Below are positions 15,391 through 24,172 of a DNA stretch of 36,132 nt, one piece after another (the stretch's first letter is position 1; each line of letters begins with the position of its first letter). Both the position numbers and the translations under genes were made by a program. The notes beneath the pieces are model-generated. The model searched no databases. It saw only the letters and a program-made list of their open reading frames with translations, and was not told the DNA's origin. Source of the DNA: Bacteroidales bacterium (GTDB lineage Bacteria > Bacteroidota > Bacteroidia > Bacteroidales > WCHB1-69); contig JAFXTE010000052.1 of assembly GCA_017525245.1 (NCBI GenBank), forward strand, positions 1 to 36,132, written 5' to 3'.

Positions 15391-15498
15391 TTACATAGTA
15401 AATAACAAAACCTTTTGTTTTGCATTGTACAATTTGTCTTTCACTGCCGAAATTGACGAAAGTAGGTTGATGAAGGTGCATTTCTTCTTTGGCATAAG

Positions 15499-16686
15499 TC
15501 AGCTTTTCTTTATCAGGTTCTCGGTTCCATTGTCTTGCATCAGCCGTATTAGCTCCTCCTTGGGCGGAAGGGCCTTCAAGACTTCGGGATCCATCTCGTC
15601 GGCGGTCCTATAGGTGGCCACGCCCATCGGCTGGCGAAAATCCTGCATTATGTATCCAGCATAGTCCTTGTCTGCGTCCTTGCACAGGATGAGACCAAGG
15701 GGAGCCTCCTCGTGACTGCGTCGGTCTTCATCGTTCAGTATGCGGAGATAGGCACTCAGTTGGGCGAGATAGCTCACTTTGAATTTGCCGTTTTTCAGTT
15801 CAAACACAACAGTTCGGTTCAGGTCACGATTGAAGAAAAGGAGATCTATCCAGTGATCGTGGCCCAGTTTGTCGTAATGTACCTGACTGCCGCAGAAGGC
15901 AAATCCGCGCCCGAAGGTCATAATGAAGCTCTTTATATTGTGGACAACGTTGCTTTCTATCACACTTTCGTCCACATCCTCATCGTGCATACCCAGCTCT
16001 TCTACATTGATGAAATCAAGCAGATACTCATCTTTAAACATCCGGATAGCACGATATGCCTGTTTGTGGTCGGGGATAGTGCTCAAGAAGTTGTTCGGCA
16101 TCTTTTCCTGATGGTGATAGAGATCTTGCTTTTTGATAATGCTAGGCAAGTCTTCGGTTGTGGGCTTGTAATTGTGGCAATACCGTATATAGAACAGACG
16201 TTCGTCAAAGTCCTTTGTGTGATTTATGATTGCCATATGGTGCGTGAAACTGATGCTCAGAAACTCTGCAAGAGGGAACTCCGCATAATTCGTCAGTTGT
16301 AACTGACGAATAGTAGTCTGCTTATTATTAGCGATTTGTGCTTTGTTTTCAGAGGTTTCCAACTGGAATCCTGTTAATTCGTCAGTCACGACTGACGAAT
16401 TGGACTCAATATGCTTCCAAGCCTCATAAAACAGACGCATATTCTTTAGATTCGTCTCACTAAATCCACGAAGACCTGGAAGTTCAAGCTTAAGGCTGTC
16501 GCTAATATGTTTGAGTGCCCCGGTTCCCCAATTTTTGTTGCGGGTGTTCTCGGAAATGAATCTTCCAATGCCGAAATACAGAGCCAACTGCTCTTGATTG
16601 ACAGCCTTTGCTGCTCTCGCCTGACTCTGCAGAATCGCAGTTTTGATAACATCTACTGCGTTTTGATAATGCCTTATATCATTCAT
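15499..16686 (-). CDS. YhcG/DUF1016 family PD-(D/E)xK nuclease-like protein
   Basis: 395 residues from the ATG at 16686 (MNDIRHYQNAVDVIKTAI). The N-terminal DUF1016 winged region has the typical ALYFGIGRFISENTRNKNWGTGAL and LPGLRGFSETNLKNMRLFYEAW. The C-terminal nuclease core reads WIDLLFFNRDLNRTVVFELKNGKF, with Asp..Glu-x-Lys catalytic spacing, and the family ending GVATYRT. DUF1016 proteins are widely found in defence islands and are proposed nucleases; the molecular target is unknown. The frame extends upstream to 16866, but that part overlaps the preceding gene and is not protein-like. A deleted paralogue lies at 30970-31789. Confidence 0.88.
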   Translation of the reverse strand: MNDIRHYQNAVDVIKTAILQSQARAAKAVNQEQLALYFGIGRFISENTRNKNWGTGALKHISDSLKLELPGLRGFSETNLKNMRLFYEAWKHIESNSSVVTDELTGFQLETSENKAQIANNKQTTIRQLQLTNYAEFPLAEFLSISFTHHMAIINHTKDFDERLFYIRYCHNYKPTTEDLPSIIKKQDLYHHQEKMPNNFLSTIPDHKQAYRAIRMFKDEYLLDFINVEELGMHDEDVDESVIESNVVHNIKSFIMTFGRGFAFCGSQVHYDKLGHDHWIDLLFFNRDLNRTVVFELKNGKFKVSYLAQLSAYLRILNDEDRRSHEEAPLGLILCKDADKDYAGYIMQDFRQPMGVATYRTADEMDPEVLKALPPKEELIRLMQDNGTENLIKKS

Positions 16687-16730
16687 CGTTCCTCTTAATG
16701 TTTCAAATTTCCACCCCACAAAATATATAC

Positions 16731-17348
16731 TTATTTTGTTTCCGTCGCTATTTCCTCCCCACTCAAGCCATACTTCCCCATCAGCCTCTGCACCAACCAA
16801 ATAACCTCTTCCTTGTCGAGCTTGTAGCCCAACACGTCGTAGTAGGCGGTTGCCGCGTGGTTCCACCTGTAGGACATCACCGGCCCGGGCTCATGGCCTC
16901 TCACAAGAAAGTCGGAGAAGTCGGGCACTTTCTGCCATTCAGGTAGTGTGCCATCGGCTTCGATGGTCAGTTCCAGATAGTCGCCGAAGCCCATATCGTA
17001 CGGGGGAATCAGGGCGCTGGGGACGTAGCCTTGGATCTGCCATAGCGGCTTCATGTCATTGTCATACAAGGTGTAGGTGCCTTCGTCGCGCACTTTTGCC
17101 CAAACATGCAAATAGCCATTGTTTTCGTCCCAGTCCTTCAGCTTCTTCTCCCTTAAATCTATCCAGAACTCCAGTAATTTGGTGCTCTCATCGTACATCG
17201 GGGGCACGAAAGATTCGTCACACTCTAATTTTGGCATCAGACCATCGTCGAATGAGATTGACGTGTAATTGTCGCGTTTGTCGTAAGGGATGGTAATACG
17301 GAGGAATCTGGCCTCGTTTTCAAGTTTTTCTTTTAATGTTGTACTCAT
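16731..17348 (-). CDS. Conserved hypothetical protein, 205 aa
   Basis: A soluble acidic protein with no signal peptide or membrane segment. It is rich in Asp, Glu and Tyr, with a Trp-rich middle (MKPLWQIQGYVPSALIPPYDMGFGDYLEL) and the ending NHAATAYYDVLGYKLDKEEV. I do not recognise a family. It lies 44 nt upstream of the DUF1016 gene in the same direction and may share a transcript. Part of its C-terminal end is duplicated 1.6 kb downstream (15050-15183), so this gene has taken part in a local rearrangement. The promoter at 17484-17511 would give a leader of about 130 nt. Confidence 0.75.
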   Translation of the reverse strand: MSTTLKEKLENEARFLRITIPYDKRDNYTSISFDDGLMPKLECDESFVPPMYDESTKLLEFWIDLREKKLKDWDENNGYLHVWAKVRDEGTYTLYDNDMKPLWQIQGYVPSALIPPYDMGFGDYLELTIEADGTLPEWQKVPDFSDFLVRGHEPGPVMSYRWNHAATAYYDVLGYKLDKEEVIWLVQRLMGKYGLSGEEIATETK

Positions 17349-17483
17349 AGGTTTATGTTTTTGGTTTATAAATAGTGGTCAAATGACCGATTGTTTTTCC
17401 GATGTTCTTTGTCTTCTTGTTTTCTTTCAAATATTTTGTTTTCAATATATTATGGCCACAAACAAACATTTGTCTGCTGTTTG

Positions 17484-17511
17484 CAAATATACAATTTTTT
17501 TAATATAACAA
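17484..17511 (-). promoter_or_regulatory. Promoter of the 205-aa gene and DUF1016 gene
   Basis: On the minus strand TTG (17511-17509), a 17-nt spacer and TATATTTG (17491-17484) fit the Bacteroidota consensus. The gap 17349-17682 otherwise holds AT-rich leader sequence, two hairpins and a short tandem repeat. Confidence 0.5.
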
Positions 17512-17559
17512 AACAAATAAAAAATATTTTGACTTGTGATGGAATGTCTGTCGCTTCTC

Positions 17560-17628
17560 GCCCCTGAAGGGGCTTTCTTGGTCAGCAGGGCTGCATTCCC
17601 TTACCAAGCTTCTGTCCCTGCCGGGACA
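17560..17628. repeat. Two short hairpins in the ThrE downstream gap
   Basis: GCCCC-TGAA-GGGGC (17560-17573) and TGTCCC-TGCC-GGGACA (17613-17628) are perfect small stem-loops. They may end the minus-strand ThrE transcript or be remains of a dispersed repeat; neither has a strong T-tract in the right place. Confidence 0.4.
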
Positions 17629-17630
17629 TT

Positions 17631-17690
17631 TCATCGCCTTTCATCGCCTTTCATCGTCTCATCGTCTCATCGCCTCATCGCCTCATCGCC
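17631..17690. repeat. Short tandem repeat overlapping the ThrE stop codon
   Basis: Units of TCATCGCCTT (10 bp), followed by about five 8-bp units of CATCGCCT or CATCGTCT type, run into the last codons of the exporter gene. The stop codon of that gene lies inside a unit. Confidence 0.7.
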
Positions 17691-18921
17691 CCCGCGAGAG
17701 CAACCTCCCAATCCGGTTCTTCCCGTTCAGCTCCGCCACCAAGATGATGCCGAAGGCGATGGCTACAGTGACCTTCAGGGCAGTGATGCCCGTGTGCAGG
17801 GCGGCGCCAAGTTGCTCGGAGACAACGTTGTAGGTGGTCCAGAAGATGCCTGCGCCCGGCACCAACGGGAAGATGCCGCAGATCAGATAGACCGTGATCG
17901 GACACTTGCGCACGATGGCCAACACCATGGCCGTGAAGGTGACCAACACGGTGGCGAAAAAGACCACGTTGGCGACGGACAAGCCCGTGTGGTTCATTAA
18001 AATCAGGTAGAGCAGCCACCCCAACATCCCGCATAAACCGCTGTCTAAGTAGTACTTGCGGGGCACGCCGAAGAGCACGGCGAAGGCCACGGTGCCCACG
18101 TAGGCGGCTAACAGCTGCACGAACATCCCCGCCGTTTCGGGAGCGGCGGTCAACGTCTCCAAGTGCTGCATCGTGCCGCTGACGGCCGCGTCCAACATGA
18201 ACGCCAAGGCCACCCCCATGGAGATGCAGAAGAAGGTGAGCAGCGCGTCTAACAGCCGAGTGACACCGGCGATGTAGTCTTCGTGCGCCAGGTCGCGGAT
18301 GCCGTTGGTGAAGGGCACTCCCGGAATCAGCGGGATGATGGCCCCGATGATCATGTTGCTGAGGTGCGTGCCCAAACCCAGTCGGAACATCACCCCGCAG
18401 AGCAAGGTGGCCAGCAAGCCGCCCGTGATGGCGCCCGCGATGCGCGAAAGGTGCCGGTAACCGACGAACAACATATAGACCCAGAGCACCAACCCGGCCA
18501 CGAACGCCGCTATGCTGTCGGCGAAGCCGCCGCCGAAGATGATGCAGAAGGCCGCGCTGCCGAATGCGGAGGCCGCAATCTGCTCCCAAGCGGGCTTCGG
18601 GCGCATGGCGCGGATGGACTTCAGCCGCGACTCTAACTGGTCGAGGTCACACTTGCCCACAGAAACCTCGCGGGAGAGCTGGTTTACGGCCACCACCTTG
18701 TCGAGACTCGCTCCTTTGATGGGGATGAACTTGGTGCGGGCGAACCCTTTCGCCGTGGCCATGATGCCGTTGCTGAGCACGAAGAAATTCTCGTCGTCCA
18801 CGCCGTAGTGGCCGGCGATGCGACGCATGGTCTCATCCACGCGCGAGATCTCCGCCCCGTTCTCCAAGAGGATCGCGCCGGCCTCGTAGGCCAGCTCCAT
18901 GATTCTGGTTTGCTCGTCCAT
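17683..18921 (-). CDS. Threonine/serine exporter family protein (ThrE type)
   Basis: 412 residues from the ATG at 18921. The soluble N-terminal part (about 1-105) carries the ThrE pattern (LAYEAGAILLENGAEISRVDETM, then FVLSNGIMATAKG and SREVSVGKCDLDQLE). About ten membrane helices follow, covering both halves (ThrE and the smaller ThrE_2-like part) fused in one chain, including IPLIPGVPFTNGIRDLAHEDYIAG and, in the second half, CGIFPLVPGAGIFW. Characterised members export L-threonine and L-serine. The frame upstream to 18948 starts with a TTG inside the promoter box; an AAAGGAG stretch 9 nt before 18921 supports this ATG, unusual in this window. Confidence 0.88.
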   Translation of the reverse strand: MDEQTRIMELAYEAGAILLENGAEISRVDETMRRIAGHYGVDDENFFVLSNGIMATAKGFARTKFIPIKGASLDKVVAVNQLSREVSVGKCDLDQLESRLKSIRAMRPKPAWEQIAASAFGSAAFCIIFGGGFADSIAAFVAGLVLWVYMLFVGYRHLSRIAGAITGGLLATLLCGVMFRLGLGTHLSNMIIGAIIPLIPGVPFTNGIRDLAHEDYIAGVTRLLDALLTFFCISMGVALAFMLDAAVSGTMQHLETLTAAPETAGMFVQLLAAYVGTVAFAVLFGVPRKYYLDSGLCGMLGWLLYLILMNHTGLSVANVVFFATVLVTFTAMVLAIVRKCPITVYLICGIFPLVPGAGIFWTTYNVVSEQLGAALHTGITALKVTVAIAFGIILVAELNGKNRIGRLLSRGR

Positions 18922-18945
18922 ATCTCGTATCTCCTTTCCAGTGTG

Positions 18946-18953
18946 CAAAAGTA
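18946..18953 (-). promoter_or_regulatory. Promoter -7 box of the ThrE-type gene
   Basis: TACTTTTG on the minus strand lies 25 nt before the ATG. The dispersed palindrome at 18988-19015 lies just upstream of it. Confidence 0.5.
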
Positions 18954-18987
18954 TGCAATTTACGAATACAAAAACACGAATTGTTCA

Positions 18988-19015
18988 GTAGAGACGTTTC
19001 ATGAAACGTCTCTAC
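18988..19015. repeat. Dispersed palindrome, copy A
   Basis: A 28-bp perfect palindrome with half GTAGAGACGTTTCA. It is identical to copy C at 35197-35224 and nearly identical to copy B at 21823-21850. It sits about 35 bp upstream of the promoter box of the ThrE-type gene. Confidence 0.9.
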
Positions 19016-19021
19016 AAGGAC

Positions 19022-19054
19022 AAAAAAAACGGCAGATCCGTTTGAATCTGCCGT
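19022..19054 (-). terminator. Rho-independent terminator of the S6-S18-L9 operon
   Basis: On the minus strand ACGGCAGAT, an 8-nt loop and ATCTGCCGT form a 9-bp perfect stem followed by a run of T. It lies 22 nt after the rplI stop. Confidence 0.9.
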
Positions 19055-19075
19055 CGTGGATATGAATAAAATGAA

Positions 19076-19534
19076 TTATTCTGCTGTTTCGGGAACAACG
19101 TTGAGCTTGATCTCCACCTTGAAGTCGCGGTGCAGGTTCACCTGAGCGGTGTATTGACCCAACTCTTTGATACGGTCTTCGCTGATGGCGATTTTGTGAC
19201 GGTCGATCTCGATGTCGTGCTGGGCCTTGAGGGCTTCAGCGACCATGATGTTGTTCACAGAACCGAACAAAGTGCCGGTTTCAGAAGCCTTGGCGGGGAT
19301 GTTGACCTCGAGGCCTTCGATCTTGCCGGCCAGGAATTCAGCTTCCTTGCGGATCTTCTCTGCCTTGAAAGCGCGTTGTTTGATGGTTTCCGCCAACATT
19401 TTCTTCTTTGCCGGGGTAGCGAGTTCGGCATAACCTTGCGGAATGAGGTAATTGCGGGCATAACCGTCTTTCACCTTTACGAGGTCGTCGGCAAAACCCA
19501 GATTAGCTACGTCTTGTTTCAATATAACTTCCAT
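19076..19534 (-). CDS. rplI: 50S ribosomal protein L9
   Basis: 152 residues, the normal length. The N-terminal rRNA-binding domain starts MEVILKQDVANLGFADDLVKVKDGYARNYLIPQGYA, the L9 signature; the long connecting helix and C-terminal domain (IAISEDRIKELGQYTAQVNLH) follow. It binds 23S rRNA near the base of the L1 stalk. It is last in the S6-S18-L9 operon, 14 nt after rpsR, and is followed by the terminator at 19022-19054. Confidence 0.98.
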   Translation of the reverse strand: MEVILKQDVANLGFADDLVKVKDGYARNYLIPQGYAELATPAKKKMLAETIKQRAFKAEKIRKEAEFLAGKIEGLEVNIPAKASETGTLFGSVNNIMVAEALKAQHDIEIDRHKIAISEDRIKELGQYTAQVNLHRDFKVEIKLNVVPETAE

Positions 19535-19548
19535 GACAAAATGCTTTT

Positions 19549-19821
19549 TTAGTTAGATTTTAAATTATCGGTGACGAACGGCAGAAGAGCCAGGTGACGG
19601 GCGCGTTTCACGGCCTGGGCCACTTTCTTCTGATATTTCAGGGAGGTGCCGGTCAGACGACGAGGCAGGATCTTGCCCTGTTCGTTCACGAATTTTTTCA
19701 AAAATTCAGCATCTTTGTAGTCGATGTACTTGATGCCGCTCTTTTTGAAACGACAATATTTTTTCTTCTTGATGTCAACTGCTACGGGAGCAATGTATTT
19801 AATATCGTTTTGCTGTGCCAT
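19549..19821 (-). CDS. rpsR: 30S ribosomal protein S18
   Basis: 90 residues. It has the S18 pattern [40 protein letters not shown] and [22 protein letters not shown]. It forms a heterodimer with S6 on the platform of the small subunit, matching its position 4 nt after rpsF. A single Cys is present where some relatives have a zinc ribbon. Confidence 0.98.
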   Translation of the reverse strand: MAQQNDIKYIAPVAVDIKKKKYCRFKKSGIKYIDYKDAEFLKKFVNEQGKILPRRLTGTSLKYQKKVAQAVKRARHLALLPFVTDNLKSN

Positions 19822-19825
19822 AATC

Positions 19826-20236
19826 TTATGCTTCTACTTCGGTTTTGGGTTCTTCGTTAACTACTTCTTCAGCAACGGGTTGCTGTTCAGCCTGTTCGGC
19901 TTTCTGCTTGCGGTTGTTGCGTCTCTTCTCTGCGAAAGCGATGGCGTATTTGTCCATCGTCACGGTCAGGAAGCGGATGATACGCTCGTCGCGGCGGAAT
20001 TGCAGTTCCAGCTCGCCAACCACGTTACCGTCGGCTTTGAATTCAAATAAATGATAAAATCCGGAGGACTTTTTCTGGATGGGGTATTCCAGCTTGCGCA
20101 GGCCCCAGTTCTCCTGGTGGACGATTTCTGCACCTTGGTCGGTGAGAATCTTCTCAAACTTCTGTACCGTTTCCTTCATCTGTTCATCAGACAAAACGGG
20201 AGTCATAATGAAAACGGTTTCGTAATGATTTGCCAT
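19826..20236 (-). CDS. rpsF: 30S ribosomal protein S6
   Basis: 136 residues from [27 protein letters not shown]. The core domain (about 1-95) has the S6 elements [28 protein letters not shown] and [17 protein letters not shown] charged, low-complexity tail ([24 protein letters not shown]) follows, common in Bacteroidota S6. The frame extends to 20302, but the promoter box lies inside that extension, so the ATG at 20236 is chosen. It is the first gene of the operon. Confidence 0.97.
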   Translation of the reverse strand: MANHYETVFIMTPVLSDEQMKETVQKFEKILTDQGAEIVHQENWGLRKLEYPIQKKSSGFYHLFEFKADGNVVGELELQFRRDERIIRFLTVTMDKYAIAFAEKRRNNRKQKAEQAEQQPVAEEVVNEEPKTEVEA

Positions 20237-20277
20237 ACTGTTTTTTAATTTTTTATTTGTACTAAAATTTTGGGCGG

Positions 20278-20285
20278 CAAAAATA
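20278..20285 (-). promoter_or_regulatory. Promoter -7 box of rpsF-rpsR-rplI
   Basis: TATTTTTG on the minus strand lies 41 nt before the rpsF ATG; the leader is AT-rich, with no evident structure. Confidence 0.5.
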
Positions 20286-20366
20286 CACTTTTTTCTTTTC
20301 ACTCAAGTTGTTGAGTGAGATTTTTTTTCAACCATGAAAAAACAATTATGAATTATACATTTTAAA

Positions 20367-20393
20367 TTGTGAATTGAAAAAATCGTATCTTTG
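20367..20393 (+). promoter_or_regulatory. Promoter of gapA
   Basis: TTG (20367-20369), a 16-nt spacer and TATCTTTG (20386-20393) match the Bacteroidota pattern; the start codon is 36 nt further on. Confidence 0.5.
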
Positions 20394-20423
20394 CCCGTTT
20401 TTTGAACATTTCAAATTTAATAA

Positions 20424-21443
<1,020 letters not shown>

Positions 21444-21539
21444 CAGTTAGTGATTGGCCCCCCTTGGCCCCCCTAAAGAGGGGAAACATCCAAGTGCAGT
21501 GGCCAGTTAACATCCAAAAACCATCAAATTATAAAAAAT

Positions 21540-21698
21540 ATGGAAAAGTACGTATGTGATTTGTGCGGTTATGTGTATGATCCCGAAGTCGGTGATCCCG
21601 ACAACGGCATTGCCCCCGGCACCGCTTTTGAAGATCTCCCCTCCAACTGGACCTGCCCGATGTGTGGCGTGGACAAATCCAGTTTTTCGAAACAATAA
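21540..21698 (+). CDS. Rubredoxin
   Basis: 52 residues starting [20 protein letters not shown]. Two CxxC pairs (Cys6/Cys9 and Cys39/Cys42) bind one iron; [19 protein letters not shown] is the standard second half. Rubredoxins carry single electrons in the cytoplasm, often to peroxide- or oxygen-reducing enzymes in anaerobes. It follows gapA by 96 nt and ends in a hairpin terminator region, so it may be expressed with gapA or alone. Confidence 0.96.
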   Translation: MEKYVCDLCGYVYDPEVGDPDNGIAPGTAFEDLPSNWTCPMCGVDKSSFSKQ

Positions 21699-21723
21699 TT
21701 CGGTTTGCGATATGTGTGATGTA

Positions 21724-21744
21724 GGGGCGAATCGCATACGCCCC
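21724..21744. repeat. Small palindrome GGGGCG..CGCCCC
   Basis: GGGGCG (21724-21729) and CGCCCC (21739-21744) form a 6-bp stem with a 9-nt loop between rubredoxin and the terminator. It resembles dispersed GC-rich repeats but occurs once here. Confidence 0.4.
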
Positions 21745-21774
21745 ACATCAATTGCAAATCCAATAAAAAACCAA

Positions 21775-21804
21775 GCGACCGTCCCCATAGAGACGGCCGC
21801 TTTT
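21775..21804 (+). terminator. Terminator after rubredoxin
   Basis: GCGACCGTC and GACGGCCGC pair with one mismatch around an 8-nt loop and are followed by TTTT. Confidence 0.65.
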
Positions 21805-21821
21805 GTGTTATTAAGAATAAT

Positions 21822-21851
21822 TGTAGAGACGTTTCAGGAAACGTCTCTACA
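21822..21851. repeat. Dispersed palindrome, copy B
   Basis: Arms TGTAGAGACGTTTC and GAAACGTCTCTACA around AG. The homology with copy C continues about 50 bp beyond the palindrome, through CTGTCTGTGTGTATTC and TATTTTATGTACATTTGC, ending at the promoter box. Confidence 0.9.
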
Positions 21852-21890
21852 GTGTCGTTTTTATCTGTCTGTGTGTATTCATATTTTATG

Positions 21891-21898
21891 TACATTTG
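21891..21898 (+). promoter_or_regulatory. Promoter -7 box of the cobalamin-regulated gene
   Basis: TACATTTG, at the end of the repeat unit shared with copy C. Transcription would begin just before the riboswitch. Confidence 0.5.
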
Positions 21899-21904
21899 CC
21901 GTCG

Positions 21905-22065
21905 CAAAGTGGTGAAGGATTTTTTCAAAATCCTGAGAGGGAAACAGGTGCAAGTCCTGTGCAGTACCCGCTGCTGTGAGTTTCATTAAGAGGAGCTGCA
22001 AAAGGCCACTGTCGGACGACGGGAAGGCGCAGTTCTGGAAACGAGTCAGAAAACCTGCCACGTTG
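21905..22065 (+). promoter_or_regulatory. Cobalamin riboswitch
   Basis: The conserved elements appear in order: GAGAGGGAAACAGGTGCAAG, then TCCTGTGCAGTACCCGCTGCTGTGAG in two overlapping blocks, GGCCACTG followed by CGGGAAGGC, and the B12-box-like GAGTCAGAAAACCTGCCA near 22043-22060. It folds around adenosyl- or related cobalamin and normally lowers expression of the downstream gene when vitamin is plentiful. The start codon follows about 95 nt later. Confidence 0.93.
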
Positions 22066-22157
22066 TGTTGTTATCGCTTCGGGAGGTAGGTGGATGCAAA
22101 AGTGTCTTTTTCAAGCACTTTATTCCGAACATTGACCGAAGCATTTGTTAAACCTAA

Positions 22158-23273
22158 ATGCCGAGGATTATGCGTTTTTGTAATTTTTTGAAAGTCAATC
22201 TTTTATGGTTTGTTTTGTTACCCTTGCTCGCCGCTTCTTGTCACCGTCCGGGGCCAGAGCCAGAACCGGAACCCCGTCCCGATGCTTACGCTAAAGGATT
22301 GTATATCTTGAACGAGGGATTATTCCAGTTAAACAACAGCACCCTGTCGTATTATGACTTCACGACCGGAGACTTCACAGAAAACATCTTTTTGGATGTC
22401 AACCACCGTGGTTTGGGTGATGTGGGTAATGACATGAAACAGTATGGCACGAAGCTTTATATCGTGGTGAACAACTCCAACATTGTGGAAGTGGTGGATG
22501 CTAAAACTGTCAAATCGCTGAAAACCATCAATATGAGTGGAAAACAGCCGCGACAAATTGATTTCCACGAAGGCAAGGCCTATATTTCCTGCTTCGATGG
22601 CGATGTGGTGCGTGTGGATACCGCTTCGTTGGAGATAGAAGCCTCTGTGCATACGGGTCCGAATCCTGACGGTCTGTGTGTCTGCAACGGCAAAATCTAT
22701 GTCTGCAACTCCGGTGGCCTCAACTATCCGAATTACGGCAACACTGTATCTGTGATTGACCTTGCCACCTTCACTGTCACGAAAGACATCACCGTGGCGG
22801 TCAACCCTGTTCGGGTCAAAGCATACAACGACCGCTATGTGTATGTGGTTTCCAACGGCAACTACGCTGATGTCACTTATACGTTCCAAAAGATTGATAG
22901 CCAAGTCGATGAGATAGTAAAAGTCTATGATCTCGAGGTGTTGAATTTCGACATTTGTCAGAACTTGGCCTACATTTATACATATAATTTCAACACGATG
23001 GCCTCTGCGTGGATCAGTGTGTTGGATTTGGAGACCGACGAGATCGTGAAGGAGCAGTTCATCAGCGACGGCACGACGTTGAAGACCCCATACGGTATCA
23101 AAGTGAACCCATTAAACGGTGATGTCTATATTACCGATGCGGGTACGTTCACCACCAATGGCGATATCTATTGCTTTGATAAAGAGGGGAAGAAGAAGTT
23201 CTCCTTTGAGGGAGGATTGAACCCTTCTGCGATGGTGATAGACTTTGGTGAGCAGCTTGTTGCAAAAAAATAA
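22158..23273 (+). CDS. btuG: BtuG-like surface lipoprotein, beta-propeller (DUF5074/YncE type)
   Basis: 371 residues. The signal peptide ends LLPLLAASC, so the protein is a lipoprotein; a Pro/Glu-rich linker (PGPEPEPEPRPD) follows. The rest is a propeller of repeated strands such as KLYIVVNNSNIVEVVDAKTVKSLKTI, GKAYISCFDGDVVRVDTAS and GKIYVCNSGGLNYPNYGNTVSVID. BtuG of Bacteroides binds cobalamin very tightly at the cell surface and hands it to BtuB. The cobalamin riboswitch directly upstream supports the same role. No btuB or other uptake gene follows. An ATG at 22170 is an alternative start. Confidence 0.82.
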   Translation: MPRIMRFCNFLKVNLLWFVLLPLLAASCHRPGPEPEPEPRPDAYAKGLYILNEGLFQLNNSTLSYYDFTTGDFTENIFLDVNHRGLGDVGNDMKQYGTKLYIVVNNSNIVEVVDAKTVKSLKTINMSGKQPRQIDFHEGKAYISCFDGDVVRVDTASLEIEASVHTGPNPDGLCVCNGKIYVCNSGGLNYPNYGNTVSVIDLATFTVTKDITVAVNPVRVKAYNDRYVYVVSNGNYADVTYTFQKIDSQVDEIVKVYDLEVLNFDICQNLAYIYTYNFNTMASAWISVLDLETDEIVKEQFISDGTTLKTPYGIKVNPLNGDVYITDAGTFTTNGDIYCFDKEGKKKFSFEGGLNPSAMVIDFGEQLVAKK

Positions 23274-23296
23274 CGATTTCAGATTAAAACGAAAAA

Positions 23297-24052
23297 CTAC
23301 CGTTTCATATCCCCCACCGTCACATTCGGGTGGTGGTACTGGTGCGCTTTGGGCGTGGGCTTGCGGTTGAGCTCGACAGCCTGCTTCGGGCAGAAGTGGA
23401 CGCAGGCGAGACACTGCGTGCAGTTGTCGCCGCAACAGGCTTTGCCGTCGGTGAGGGCGATGTTGCCTTGCGGGCACACGTCAGCGCAGATGCCGCAGCC
23501 CACGCATAGGTCGGGGTTGACGGCGGGCGTGAGCATCGGCAATGTGCGGCGTTGCATACCGGGACGGGCACACAGCGCGCCTATCGGTCCCCACCACGCG
23601 TAGTGCAGGCTCTGTGTGTCGGCGGCAATCTCCTCGGTGATACGCTCCAGTCGCCCGGCATACTTCTCGAACTTCCAGACCTGTTTGTTGGGGTCGCGCC
23701 CGAAGCCGACGGCGCTGTTGTCGGGCACGCGGATTTTCTGACTATATGATAGCTGTAAACCTTTGTCGGCCAGCAGTTTCTGAACCGTGTGGATGGCGTT
23801 GCCGGCCTGCGCGCCGCAAGGGATGACGATGAAGACGTACGCCTCTTTGGGCAGCTGCAGTCGCGGCAGCAACTCCGTCACCGCCCGCGGTGCGTTGAAC
23901 CAGTAGCTGGGATAGACCAGCCCGATGCGCCGCTCCTGCGACAAATCCTGATGCACCGCCTGACTGAGCGGCATCACCGTTTCGTTGAGTCTCTCCGCGA
24001 TATGGCGGCTGATAGCCAGGCTGTTGCCCGTGCCTGAGAAATAGAGGATCAT
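23297..24052 (-). CDS. EFR1-type flavodoxin/ferredoxin fusion
   Basis: 251 residues from the ATG at 24052. The N-terminal flavodoxin-like part opens with ILYFSGTGNSLAISRHIAE, a phosphate-binding loop for FMN. The C-terminal part has two [4Fe-4S] motifs: CVGCGICADVCP and CTQCLACVHFCP. This is the EFR1 family of electron-transfer proteins, cytoplasmic and of unknown partner. The frame to 24088 starts at a TTG within the promoter box and is rejected. A stretch rich in Lys and His (KAHQYHHPNVT) closes the protein. Confidence 0.88.
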   Translation of the reverse strand: MILYFSGTGNSLAISRHIAERLNETVMPLSQAVHQDLSQERRIGLVYPSYWFNAPRAVTELLPRLQLPKEAYVFIVIPCGAQAGNAIHTVQKLLADKGLQLSYSQKIRVPDNSAVGFGRDPNKQVWKFEKYAGRLERITEEIAADTQSLHYAWWGPIGALCARPGMQRRTLPMLTPAVNPDLCVGCGICADVCPQGNIALTDGKACCGDNCTQCLACVHFCPKQAVELNRKPTPKAHQYHHPNVTVGDMKR

Positions 24053-24077
24053 AGTATTTACATTATCAATTAGTGTG

Positions 24078-24085
24078 CAAAAATA
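24078..24085 (-). promoter_or_regulatory. Promoter -7 box of the EFR1-type gene
   Basis: TATTTTTG on the minus strand, 26 nt before the ATG at 24052. Confidence 0.5.
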
Positions 24086-24127
24086 CAAATATTTATTTGC
24101 CGTACAAGTTCTATGCCGAATTTTATA

Positions 24128-24135
24128 TATCTTTG
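24128..24135 (+). promoter_or_regulatory. Promoter -7 box of the WG-repeat protein gene
   Basis: TATCTTTG, 38 nt before the ATG at 24173; no TTG at the right distance is evident. Confidence 0.4.
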
Positions 24136-24172
24136 CAGTCCCAAACCTTGAACCTTGAATTATCGCAGACCT

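Noticed and set aside
17560-17690. Repeated short units considered as a CRISPR array
   Set aside because: Units are 8-10 bp without spacers; no cas gene is present anywhere in the window.
17675-18589. 304-codon second minus-strand frame inside the ThrE-type gene
   Set aside because: Arg/His-rich frame-shifted reading of a clear membrane exporter gene.
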